Shown here piece after piece: positions 8,040 through 15,558 of a stretch of DNA of 64,000 nt. Origin of the DNA: Alphaproteobacteria bacterium (lineage in GTDB: Bacteria > Pseudomonadota > Alphaproteobacteria > UBA828). The translations under genes were made by a program, and so were the position numbers. The notes below the pieces were generated by a model. That model did not search any database and was not told where the DNA came from. It saw nothing but the letters and a program-made list of their open reading frames with translations. The number at the start of each line of letters is the position of its first letter. Within the stretch, counting starts at the first letter, position 1. The DNA lies in the NCBI GenBank assembly GCA_022826345.1, contig JAJDVB010000067.1:1-64000 (forward strand), given 5' to 3'.

Positions 8040-9413
8040 TCAGAACCGGGCGGCGGTCTCGGAGAAGCGGTCGCGCTTGAGCAGTCGGCCGCGGCCGGGC
8101 TGAGCCAGAACCCGGCCTCGGTCGACCACGACCTCGCCGCGCGAGAGCGTCAGGCGCGGCCAGCCCTCGACCTCCCACCCTTCGAAGGGGTCCCAGTCGG
8201 CCGCCGAGTGCATCTCGTCGGCGCGGATGACCTTCCTGGCCTTGGGATCGAAGGCGACGATATCCGCGTCGGCGCCGACCTGGATCGTGCCTTTGCGGGG
8301 ATAGAGCCCGAAGAGCCGCGCGGGATTGGTCGCCGTGACCTCGACCATGCGGTTGAGGCTGAGCCGCTTCTTGAGCGCGCCCTGCGAATAGAGCAGCGGG
8401 ACCATGGTCTCCAAACCCGCCATGCCCGCGAGAATCTCGTCGACCTTGTCGAACGACTTCTTCTGCTGGAAGGACCAGCCGTCGTGGTCGGTGGCGACGG
8501 TCTGCAGGACCCCGCTCTCCAGCCCCTGCCACAGGATCTCCATCTGGTCCGCCTCCCTGAGCGGCGGCCAGCCGGCGTAGAGAATACCGTCTTCCTCCTC
8601 CATCCGTGCACGCGAGAAGTGGAGGTAGCAGGGGCGGGTCTCGCCGTAGACGGTGTAGCCCCTGCCGCGCGCGTTCGCGAGGCTCTCCAGGCTCTCCTCG
8701 CAGGAGAGATGGACCAGGTACGCCGGCACTTCGGCCACCTGAGCCATGCCGATGCCTCGCATGGCGGCGATGCCTTCGGCAGCCCGCGGCCGAGAATCGG
8801 CGAAGTACGCGGCGCCGTACTTGCCATCTGCGTTAAAGCGCCGCGCCAGGTACTCGAGGCAGCAGGCGTCTTCGACGTGGAGATTGACCATGCCGCCGTG
8901 GCGGCCGACCTGCGCCATCATCCGCATGAAACCGTCGATGTAGTGCTCGAACGTCCCCATCATGAAGATCTTGAAGCTCGAATGGCCGTCCGCGATGACG
9001 TCGGGGATCTGCTGGATGGTGGCGTCGTCGGGCTCGAAGATCGCCAGGTGGAAGCCGTAGTCGATGACGGCCTTGTCGCGGGCCTTGGCGTGCCAGGCCC
9101 GGATCGTCTCCAGCGGGGTCTGGCCGGGGCCGGGCAGCGCGTAGTCGATGAGCGCGGTGACACCGCCGCAGGCCGCCGCGACGGTGCCGCTATGAAAATC
9201 CTCGACCGATTGCAGGCCTTGGAACTCCACGTCGACGTGGGTGTGCACGTCGACGGCGCCCGGCAGCAAGTAGAGGCCGGAAACGTCGATCTCCCGCTGC
9301 GCTGGGCCGAGGTCGAAACCGAGGCGCGCAATCTTGCCGCCCTCGATGCCGATGTCGGCGTCGAAGGTGTCGCCGGCCGTGACGACCGTGCCGCCGCGCA
9401 AGATCAAGTCCAT
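8040..9413 (-). CDS. Dihydropyrimidinase / D-hydantoinase family amidohydrolase
   Basis: 457-aa cyclic amidohydrolase of the amidohydrolase superfamily. Metal-centre residues are visible: the HxH pair His57/His59 in GAVDVHTHVD, the lysine expected to be carboxylated, Lys148 in HSSFKIFMMG, a histidine in NLHVED, another in VHLSCEES, and the late aspartate in VATDHDGW. These support a binuclear zinc enzyme that opens cyclic amides such as dihydropyrimidines or 5-substituted hydantoins. The start MDLILRGGTVVT fits the family; an in-frame extension upstream is only antisense-like sequence. It lies 29 bases downstream of a NicX-like gene on the same strand, so the two are probably cotranscribed. 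Substrate is not determined; hydantoinase, dihydropyrimidinase or a related imidase are all possible. Confidence 0.9.
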   Translation of the reverse strand: MDLILRGGTVVTAGDTFDADIGIEGGKIARLGFDLGPAQREIDVSGLYLLPGAVDVHTHVDVEFQGLQSVEDFHSGTVAAACGGVTALIDYALPGPGQTPLETIRAWHAKARDKAVIDYGFHLAIFEPDDATIQQIPDVIADGHSSFKIFMMGTFEHYIDGFMRMMAQVGRHGGMVNLHVEDACCLEYLARRFNADGKYGAAYFADSRPRAAEGIAAMRGIGMAQVAEVPAYLVHLSCEESLESLANARGRGYTVYGETRPCYLHFSRARMEEEDGILYAGWPPLREADQMEILWQGLESGVLQTVATDHDGWSFQQKKSFDKVDEILAGMAGLETMVPLLYSQGALKKRLSLNRMVEVTATNPARLFGLYPRKGTIQVGADADIVAFDPKARKVIRADEMHSAADWDPFEGWEVEGWPRLTLSRGEVVVDRGRVLAQPGRGRLLKRDRFSETAARF

Positions 9414-9442
9414 CTCACGCCCTCCCTTCCAGCGGCCCCCGT

Positions 9443-10432
9443 TCAGGGATCGAGGCGGACGACACCGTTCTCGACCAGCGCCCGGTCGTCGAGGCGGACG
9501 GTGGGGCGGTAGATCACCATGTCGAGGTGAACGGGGCAGCGCACCGTGCCGCCGTAATAGATGTTGTCGCCGAACGCGATGTGGACGTTGCCGCGCGCCT
9601 TCTTCTCCTCCTGGAAGCTGCCGTTGCGTAGGCAGGCGCCGTTGAGGCCGATGCCGAACTCGGCGATGTTGTCGGCGTCGGGCACCGTCTCCAGGATGTG
9701 ACGGAGATGCGCGGCCTCGGGCCCCTCCCCCGTCACGCTCACGGCCTTGCCAGCCCGAACCTCGACGCGGATCGGGGTTGCCGGCCGGGCGATGCCGGTC
9801 CCCGGCCCGTCGATCGCGATCACGCCCTCGGCCTTGCCTTCGAGCGGGCGGGAGGACACCTCGCCGTCCGAGAAGGCCGCGTTCTTTCCCGGCTCGGTCG
9901 CATAACCGCACTCTATGACGACCGTGTCCGATCCGATCGGCGCCGCGATATCGGTGCCTGCTTCCGTCGTGATGTGCATCGTTCGGCCAGCCGCCCAGAT
10001 CGCCGCCAGCGCCCGGCCTTCGGCGTAAAGCGCCCGGTAGTCGGCCAGCGCGCCGCCGCTGGTGAAATTATCGAGGCTGCGCATCACCATCGACATGGTG
10101 CGAATCCGCTTCGCCGCCAGCAGCTCCTTGACGCGGGCGGCGTAGGCCGGCGCGCCGCCGGAACCTGTCAGGCTGATGAGCACGTCCGTCTTCTCGAAGG
10201 CCGCCTCGATCATCGGGCTGAGCTCGTTCTTGCGTTCCGGTGGGCGCGAGGGCTGATGCAGGATGGCGCATTCGGCGCCGACGCTGTCTGCGACGGCGGC
10301 GAGCGCGTGGACCATCTCCATCGCGCTGTGATCGTCGATGACGATCGCCACGTTCTCGCCGGGCCTGATGGCGAGCAGCTCCCGCCCGACGAGGTCGGCG
10401 CTCTCACCTACGCTGATGGTCGCCGGCGCCAT
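9443..10432 (-). CDS. NicX / aminopeptidase T-like metalloenzyme (2,5-dihydroxypyridine dioxygenase family)
   Basis: 329-aa protein of the leucyl aminopeptidase T (M29-like) fold family that also contains the ring-opening iron enzyme 2,5-dihydroxypyridine 5,6-dioxygenase NicX. Metal-ligand candidates are His284 in NVHIAFGDN, and His302 and Asp304 in CPVHLDMVIY, the arrangement known for the two-His/one-Asp site of NicX. Coupling to a hydantoinase-type gene suggests breakdown of a nitrogen heterocycle, but no nicotinate pathway partners are seen. The ATG at MAPATISVGESADLVG is preceded by a perfect 15-base tandem duplication rather than a clear Shine-Dalgarno. An aminopeptidase role is the main alternative. 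Confidence 0.75.
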   Translation of the reverse strand: MAPATISVGESADLVGRELLAIRPGENVAIVIDDHSAMEMVHALAAVADSVGAECAILHQPSRPPERKNELSPMIEAAFEKTDVLISLTGSGGAPAYAARVKELLAAKRIRTMSMVMRSLDNFTSGGALADYRALYAEGRALAAIWAAGRTMHITTEAGTDIAAPIGSDTVVIECGYATEPGKNAAFSDGEVSSRPLEGKAEGVIAIDGPGTGIARPATPIRVEVRAGKAVSVTGEGPEAAHLRHILETVPDADNIAEFGIGLNGACLRNGSFQEEKKARGNVHIAFGDNIYYGGTVRCPVHLDMVIYRPTVRLDDRALVENGVVRLDP

Positions 10433-10438
10433 GACGCT

Positions 10439-10468
10439 AGTCTCTTGTGGGGCAGTCTCTTGTGGGGC
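10439..10468. repeat. Perfect 15-base direct repeat, two copies
   Basis: The unit agtctcttgtggggc occurs twice in immediate succession just upstream of the start codon of the NicX-like gene (start at 10432 on the minus strand). Read on the gene's strand the leader is two copies of a C/A-rich unit containing ACAAGAGACT. Copy number here would alter the 5' leader length and possibly ribosome access. Confidence 0.9.
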
Positions 10469-10485
10469 GCCCGGCCCTACTCAGT

Positions 10486-10920
10486 CTAGGAAGACTTGGC
10501 CGGCGGCGGCGAACCCTTGTCGAATTCGGGCAAACCGTCGGGAAAGCGGACCCAGGGATGCCTGCTCTCGTTCCAAACCACGCGGGAGGGCTCGCCGAAG
10601 CCGGGCTCGCCGAAGCAGCCCACCGCGACGCCGTAGTGATCGGGGCGAAGCTCGGCGAACCAGTAGACGTTCGTGCCGCACGAGGGGCAGAAGTTGAGCG
10701 AAACCGTCAGGCCCGAATCCGCCACCCGCGTGTAGGTCCCCGACTCGCCCTCCGCCGAGACCGTCTCCTTGCGGAAGTAAGCGCCGACGCCGAAGGGGCT
10801 GCCGGTGCGGCGCTGGCAGGCGATGCAGCTGCAGGCGACGACGAGGTCCGGATCGCCGGAGGTCGTCACCCGGAGTTCGCCGCATCCGCACGTCGCCTCG
10901 TGAGTGTCTTCGCCGGTCAT
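10486..10920 (-). CDS. GFA family (glutathione-dependent formaldehyde-activating-like) zinc protein
   Basis: 144-aa GFA/CENP-V-fold protein. Zinc-binding cysteines are all present: Cys11 and Cys13 in CGCGEL, Cys30, Cys32 and Cys35 in CSCIACQRRTG, and Cys78 and Cys81 in FCPSCGTNVYW. This is the normal set for the family, whose founding member was proposed to help glutathione capture formaldehyde, although most members are uncharacterised. The ATG (MTGEDTHEATCGCGE) follows a GGAGG-like sequence. A very long minus-strand open frame continues upstream of it across recG, but that part is antisense and not protein-like. Its start is back to back with recG across 84 bases. Confidence 0.9.
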   Translation of the reverse strand: MTGEDTHEATCGCGELRVTTSGDPDLVVACSCIACQRRTGSPFGVGAYFRKETVSAEGESGTYTRVADSGLTVSLNFCPSCGTNVYWFAELRPDHYGVAVGCFGEPGFGEPSRVVWNESRHPWVRFPDGLPEFDKGSPPPAKSS

Positions 10921-10966
10921 GGGAGCCTCCGCCGCTCGAATCGTTCTGTTCACCTTAGCCGCCCGG

Positions 10967-10995
10967 TTGGCGCTCGCATACCGCCCGGATAGGGT
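10967..10995 (+). promoter_or_regulatory. Candidate sigma-70-type promoter for recG
   Basis: TTGGCG (10967-10972) and TAGGGT (10990-10995) are separated by exactly 17 bases. The recG ATG follows only nine bases after the -10 element with no visible Shine-Dalgarno, which would give a nearly leaderless transcript. In GC-rich DNA such matches arise by chance, so this is tentative. Confidence 0.35.
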
Positions 10996-11004
10996 TTCGA
11001 CATC

Positions 11005-13086
11005 ATGCGCCCGGCAATACTCAATCCGCTGTTCGCGCCGGCGACGGTGCTGCCGGGGGTCGGTGCCCGCACCGCCTCGGCCTACGAGCGGCTGGCCGGG
11101 CCGCTGGTGGTGCATCTGCTCTGGCATCTGCCCTCCGGATTGATCGACCGGCGCCATGCGCCGAAGGTCGCGGAGGCCGAGGCCGGCACCACGGCAACGC
11201 TGACCGTGCGCGTTGATCGCCATCAACCCGCGCCGGACCGGCGGCGCCCCTCCAAGGTCTACTGCTCGGACGAGACCGGGACTCTCACGCTGGTCTTCTT
11301 CCACGCGAAGGGGGACTGGCTGCGGCAGCGTCTGCCCGAGGGCTCGGTCCGCGTGGTGAGCGGGCGCGTCGAGCATTACGGCAGCGAAATTCAGATGGCG
11401 CACCCCGACCACATCGCGCCGCTGGACCAGCGCGAGAGCGTGCAGACGGTCGAGCCCATCTATCCGCTGACCGCCGGGGTCACGCTCAAACCGATGACAC
11501 GCGCGGTGCGCGCTGCGCTGGCGCGGGCGCCTGCGCTCGACGAATGGATCGAGCCCCGCCTGGTGGAAGCCCGCCGCTGGCAGCCCTGGGGCCAGGCGCT
11601 TGCGGCGGCGCACACGCCCGCGAGCGCCGCCGACCTGGAGGCGGACACCCCTGCCCGCTCCCGCCTCGCCTACGACGAGCTGCTGGCGAACCAGCTCGCG
11701 CTGGCGCTGGTCCGCCGCTCGGCCAGAGGCGGGCGCGGCCGCTCCATCGAGGGCGATGGCCGACTCCGCCGCGCGGTGGAGGCCTCGCTCCCCTTCTCTC
11801 TGACCGAGAGCCAGCAGGCGGCCGCCAGCGAAATCGCAGACGACCTCGCGAAGGAGCGCCGCATGCTCCGCCTGCTGCAAGGCGACGTCGGCAGCGGCAA
11901 GACCGTGGTCGCGCTCTCCGCCATGCTGGTCGCGGTGGAGGCTGGCGCGCAGGCCACGCTGATGGTGCCGACCGAGCTGCTGGCGAACCAGCACGCGGAA
12001 ACGCTGGGAACGCTGTTGGCGGAGAGCGGCGTCTCCCTGGCCCTGCTCACAGGGCGGGAGAAGGGCCGCGCCCGCGAGCGGACTCTGGCGGCGCTGGCCG
12101 CCGGCGAAGTCGACATCCTGGTCGGCACCCATGCGCTGTTTCAGAAGGGCGTGGACTTCAAGGACCTCGCGCTGGCCGTGGTCGACGAGCAGCACCGCTT
12201 CGGCGTGCACCAGCGCATGCTGCTCGCGCGCAAGGGGCCGGCGGCAGACCTGCTGGTGATGACCGCGACCCCTATTCCGCGCTCGCTCGTTCTCACCGCC
12301 TACGGCGACATGGATGTCTCCCGCATCGAGGGGCGCCTTCCCGGCCGCGCCGCCGTCGCGACCCGCGCGATGCCGTTGGAGCGGCTGGAAGAGGTCGTCG
12401 CCGCCGTTCGCCGGGCGCTCGCCACCGGCGCCAAGGTCTACTGGGTCTGCCCGCTGGTGGAGGAGTCGGAGGCGGTTGATCTCGCCGCCGCGACCGACCG
12501 TCACGCGAAGCTGGCCGAAGTCTTCGGCGCCCGCGTCGCGCTCATCCACGGCCGCATGAAGGGGCCGGAGAAGGACGCCGCCATGGCCGCCTTCGCCGGC
12601 GACGGCGCCGATATCCTGGTGGCGACGACGGTAGTCGAGGTGGGCGTGGATGTAGCCGCGGCCACCATCATGATCGTCGAGCACGCGGAGCGCTTCGGGC
12701 TCGCCCAGCTTCACCAGCTGCGCGGCCGGGTCGGGCGCGGGGCGAAGCCGGGGACCTGCCTGCTGCTCTATGCCGCGCCGCTCGGCGAGACCGCGCGGGC
12801 GCGGATCAACATCCTGCGCGAGACCGACGACGGCTTCCGCATCGCCGAGGAGGACCTGCGTCTCAGGGGCGCAGGCGAGCTGCTGGGTACGCGCCAGAGC
12901 GGCATGCCGGCCTTCCACCTCGCCGACCTCGCCGTCCACGAGGAGCTGCTGGCGGTGGCGCGCGATGACGTGCGCCTCGTGCTGGAGCGCGACCCCGAGT
13001 TGGAATCCGAGCGCGGCCAAGCACTGCGCACCCTGCTCTATCTCTTCGAGCGCGACATGGCAGTGCGCTACCTGCGCTCAGGCTGA
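11005..13086 (+). CDS. recG: ATP-dependent DNA helicase RecG
   Basis: 693-aa RecG, the double-stranded DNA translocase that reverses stalled replication forks and migrates branched intermediates. The order is typical: N-terminal wedge/OB domain (LPGVGARTASAYERLA at the start, then an OB-fold to about residue 165), helicase domain 1 with Walker A LLQGDVGSGKTVVAL, the DEQH box in VVDEQHRFGVHQR and MTATPIPRSL, then helicase domain 2 with VGVDVAAATIMIVEHAERFG and QLRGRVGRG. Length is normal (about 690 aa). Behind its stop, before the convergent DUF1491 gene, lies an unusual short tandem repeat array. Confidence 0.98.
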   Translation: MRPAILNPLFAPATVLPGVGARTASAYERLAGPLVVHLLWHLPSGLIDRRHAPKVAEAEAGTTATLTVRVDRHQPAPDRRRPSKVYCSDETGTLTLVFFHAKGDWLRQRLPEGSVRVVSGRVEHYGSEIQMAHPDHIAPLDQRESVQTVEPIYPLTAGVTLKPMTRAVRAALARAPALDEWIEPRLVEARRWQPWGQALAAAHTPASAADLEADTPARSRLAYDELLANQLALALVRRSARGGRGRSIEGDGRLRRAVEASLPFSLTESQQAAASEIADDLAKERRMLRLLQGDVGSGKTVVALSAMLVAVEAGAQATLMVPTELLANQHAETLGTLLAESGVSLALLTGREKGRARERTLAALAAGEVDILVGTHALFQKGVDFKDLALAVVDEQHRFGVHQRMLLARKGPAADLLVMTATPIPRSLVLTAYGDMDVSRIEGRLPGRAAVATRAMPLERLEEVVAAVRRALATGAKVYWVCPLVEESEAVDLAAATDRHAKLAEVFGARVALIHGRMKGPEKDAAMAAFAGDGADILVATTVVEVGVDVAAATIMIVEHAERFGLAQLHQLRGRVGRGAKPGTCLLLYAAPLGETARARINILRETDDGFRIAEEDLRLRGAGELLGTRQSGMPAFHLADLAVHEELLAVARDDVRLVLERDPELESERGQALRTLLYLFERDMAVRYLRSG

Positions 13087-13189
13087 CCCCGCACCATGGT
13101 CCGGTGCATGGGGCGCGGCGCCTGTGTCAGGATCGCGCGATGCTGCCTACGAGCGAACCGCCCGCACCCCACGCCATTGTCGCCGCTTG

Positions 13190-13330
13190 TCCCGGGGAAT
13201 CCCACTCATCCCACTTAGTCCCGCATATCCCACGCAAATCCCACCTAATCCCGCTTATCCCAGGGAATCCCACTTATCCCACTTGCATCCCACTCAATCC
13301 CACTTATCCCGGTTAATCCCGGCGAATCCC
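13190..13330. repeat. Short tandem array: 15 degenerate units ending in TCCC (GGGA on the other strand), mean period 9.8 bases
   Basis: Between the convergent ends of recG and the DUF1491 gene, TCCC recurs 15 times at spacings of 9, 10 or 11 bases (14 intervals summing to 137). Twelve copies read ATCCC preceded by A, T or C, and the commonest unit is acttatccc. A higher-order pattern is visible: a block of seven units starting ggggaatcccac is followed by a second block of seven starting agggaatcccac. The 13087-13396 stretch holds no gene. On the minus strand it is a run of regularly spaced GGGAT motifs that would form the 3' end of the DUF192-DUF1491 transcript. Confidence 0.9.
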
Positions 13331-13396
13331 GCATGAGATTCAGGCATGTCGAGGTGGGATGCGGAACCGGACCGGGGGTGCGGTGAGATATTCGGG

Positions 13397-13735
13397 TTAG
13401 CCGGTCAACGTCGCGAAGGGATTGCGGCCCTCTGGGTCCTCGACCTCGACGATCCAGACGTCCGGGTCGAAGTCGATCTCCCGCGCGAGCCGGGCCTCGG
13501 CCTCTTCCTCCGGTATCCAGCCTTCGCCGGTGGCGCGGCGCCAGGCGAGGTCGCCGTCGAGCGATTGGCTCCGGGCGAAGACCGCCGCCGTGCCGTCGAG
13601 TCGGCTGACCTTGACCAGGAGCGCGCCCGCATCGGCGTCGCCGCGCCGCCGGAGCGCAGCAAACAGCAGCGCCTGCTGGCAATAGCGGAAGCCCGCCTGC
13701 ACCAGCACCTCGGTCTTGAGACTGGCCGTGCTCAT
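13397..13735 (-). CDS. DUF1491 family protein
   Basis: 112-aa protein matching DUF1491, a family found mostly in alphaproteobacteria. Typical features are LKTEVLVQAGFRYCQQ near the N-terminus, a GALLVKVSRLDG strand and the C-terminal WIVEVEDPEGRNPF. No catalytic motif is evident and the function is unknown. Its ATG overlaps the stop of the upstream DUF192 gene by four bases (ATGA), so the two are coupled. Its 3' end faces recG across the tandem repeat array, which would be transcribed as its 3' untranslated region. The family supports an alphaproteobacterial origin for the window. Confidence 0.88.
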   Translation of the reverse strand: MSTASLKTEVLVQAGFRYCQQALLFAALRRRGDADAGALLVKVSRLDGTAAVFARSQSLDGDLAWRRATGEGWIPEEEAEARLAREIDFDPDVWIVEVEDPEGRNPFATLTG

Positions 13736-14193
13736 GGCTGCTCGATCAGCGTGTGGCGCAGGCGGTCGCCGGGCGCGATGCCGAGGCGTTGGGCGCTGCC
13801 CCCGATCATTTCCAGCACGAAGCGGACCGGCTGGCCGGAGCGTATCCGCTTCTCCGAGAGCGGCGTGGTGCGCTCGGCGATGGTGACGATGCGCCCGTCG
13901 CTCTCGGCGAAGAACATGTCGAGGGAGATCAACGTGTTCTTCATCCACATCGTGGCCGGCCGCGTGGCCCCGTAGTCGAAGAGCATGCCGCGGTCCGGCG
14001 CGAGTTCGGTGCGATGCATGAGGCCGATGCTGCGCTCTTCCGGCGTGCGCGCGACCTCGACCTGGATGGCATGGACGCCTGTGCCCGTCTCGATCGTCAG
14101 AGGCTCCAGCGGCCCGCTCTCCGCCCGGCCGGCCGGGGCGAAGAGAAGCATGCCAAGCACGAACGCGATAGTCTTTATCGAGCGAAGAGCCAT
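13732..14193 (-). CDS. DUF192 family secreted protein
   Basis: 153-aa exported protein. A signal peptide is visible (charged start ALRSIKT, hydrophobic FVLGMLLFAPAG, cleavage near AGRA-ES). The mature domain is DUF192, with RTPEERSIGLMHRTELAPD and the hallmark MWMKNTLISLDMFF. The family is widespread in proteobacteria, small and beta-rich; its role is not established. The start MALRSIKTIAF is preferred because it gives a proper signal peptide; an ATG seven codons upstream is also possible. It is coupled by a 4-base overlap to the DUF1491 gene. Confidence 0.9.
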   Translation of the reverse strand: MALRSIKTIAFVLGMLLFAPAGRAESGPLEPLTIETGTGVHAIQVEVARTPEERSIGLMHRTELAPDRGMLFDYGATRPATMWMKNTLISLDMFFAESDGRIVTIAERTTPLSEKRIRSGQPVRFVLEMIGGSAQRLGIAPGDRLRHTLIEQP

Positions 14194-14313
14194 CGGGCAA
14201 ACCCTCTCAACCATGCGCCCTGTATGGACTTTCTGCTGGGCTGCGAACAGGCCTTTCGCCTATCGTGGCCGCCGCCTGCGCCGTAGCGCCGCTCGTGACA
14301 AGGATCGTCGGGG

Positions 14314-15414
14314 ATGACCGGTCAAGACCCGCCAGTGCCCGTCCGTTCGCTCGCTGCTCGCTATTACACCGATCCGGCCATCTTCGAGAAGGAGCGTCGG
14401 GGCCTGCTCTCGCGCACGTGGCAGTTCGCAGCGCACGAGAGCGAGGTGCGCGATCCCGGCGACTATTTCACGTTCGAAATCGCGGGCGAGAGCCTGTTCT
14501 GCATCCGCGGGCGCGACGGCGTGCTGCGCACCTTCTACAACGTGTGCCAGCACCGGGGGCATCGGCTGGTGGAGGGCACGGGCACGACCCGCGCGATCGT
14601 CTGCCCTTACCACGCCTGGTCCTACGAACTGACCGGCGCGTTCCGCAGCGGTCCCAACGTCGCATCGGTTCCGGGCTTCGACGGCTCGTCGATCCGCCTG
14701 ACGGCGGTGCGGAGCGAGAGCCTCCACGGCTTCGTCTTCGTCAACCTCGATGACGATGCCGCACCGATGGAGGCGTGGTATCCAGGCGTGCGGGAGGAAC
14801 TCGCGGACTACGTGCCCGGCATCGGGGCGCTGGCACCGCTGGAATGGTTCGAGGTCCCGGAGAGGTGCAACTGGAAGACCTCGGTCGAAAACTACTCCGA
14901 ATGCTACCACTGCGCGTTGCGCCATCCGACCTTCGCGACCGGCGTGATCCGGCCGGAAACCTACGACATCCGACCGTCAGAAGAGAGCTACGTCCTGCGC
15001 CACACGACCGAGTGCCAGGACCTTGAGCAGATGTCCTACCCGATCGACCTGTCGATCCCGCACGCCAGCGAATACCGCTCGTTCTTCCTCTGGCCGATGT
15101 TCTCGTTCCAGGTCTATCCCGGCAACGTGCTGAACACCTATCACTGGCGCGCTCACGACGTGGACAGCTGCACCGTCTGGCGCGGCTGGTACACCCCCGG
15201 CGGGGCCGAGAGCGCGGTGATCCGGGAGCTTGCCGCGCAGGACCGGCAGACCACGGTCGCAGAGGATCTCCGGCTGGTCGAGAGCGTGGCGCAGGGGCTG
15301 AAGAGCCGCGGTTACCGCCCCGGACCCTTGGTGGTCGATTCGGCCGGTGGGCTCAACTCCGAGCACTCCATCCGGACGCTCCAGCAATGGATGCGGGAGG
15401 CCGTGGACGATTAG
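14314..15414 (+). CDS. Rieske non-haem iron oxygenase, alpha subunit (quaternary-ammonium oxygenase type)
   Basis: 366-aa ring-hydroxylating-type oxygenase component. The Rieske [2Fe-2S] ligands are Cys78 and His80 (CQHRGH) and Cys97 and His100 (CPYHAW). The mononuclear iron site is ENYSECYHCALRHP with His199 and His204, and a late Asp318 in VAEDLRLVESV. The bridging residue between the two metal sites is Glu196 rather than the usual Asp, as in carnitine oxygenase CntA and choline/glycine-betaine oxygenases, which points to a trimethylamine-type substrate (inference). No reductase partner is adjacent. It is a single gene, convergent with a minus-strand operon across a set of hairpins. Confidence 0.88.
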   Translation: MTGQDPPVPVRSLAARYYTDPAIFEKERRGLLSRTWQFAAHESEVRDPGDYFTFEIAGESLFCIRGRDGVLRTFYNVCQHRGHRLVEGTGTTRAIVCPYHAWSYELTGAFRSGPNVASVPGFDGSSIRLTAVRSESLHGFVFVNLDDDAAPMEAWYPGVREELADYVPGIGALAPLEWFEVPERCNWKTSVENYSECYHCALRHPTFATGVIRPETYDIRPSEESYVLRHTTECQDLEQMSYPIDLSIPHASEYRSFFLWPMFSFQVYPGNVLNTYHWRAHDVDSCTVWRGWYTPGGAESAVIRELAAQDRQTTVAEDLRLVESVAQGLKSRGYRPGPLVVDSAGGLNSEHSIRTLQQWMREAVDD

Positions 15415-15443
15415 CGCGGTGATCTCATTTATCGCTCACGGCA

Positions 15444-15534
15444 GCCGGCCTACGGCCGGCGCCTCCGCGAGGGCGCCACAGGAGCGGCGGGCCGCAGTCG
15501 CGGCCTGTCGCGCATCCGTCAAAGACGGATGCGC
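15444..15534. terminator. Cluster of hairpins between convergent genes
   Basis: Three inverted repeats fill the 144 bases between the Rieske gene and the convergent oxygenase gene. They are gccggcc-tac-ggccggc at 15444-15460, an imperfect ggcgcctc...gagggcgcc at 15458-15477, and a perfect 11-base stem with a 3-base loop at 15510-15534 (gcgcatccgtc, loop aaa, then its complement). No U-run follows in either direction, so they are either bidirectional transcription barriers or REP-like units rather than classical intrinsic terminators. Confidence 0.5.
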
Positions 15535-15558
15535 TCTGAAGTCGAGATCTTGTCGCGG

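Noticed and set aside
10486..13020. An 844-codon minus-strand frame overlapping recG
   Set aside because: Only its last 144 codons (the GFA protein, 10486-10920) have family motifs. The remainder is antisense to recG with unnatural composition.
13190..13330. The TCCC array as a CRISPR or a plasmid iteron
   Set aside because: Units are only 9-11 bases and degenerate, with no spacer-repeat structure, no cas genes, and no replication initiator nearby.
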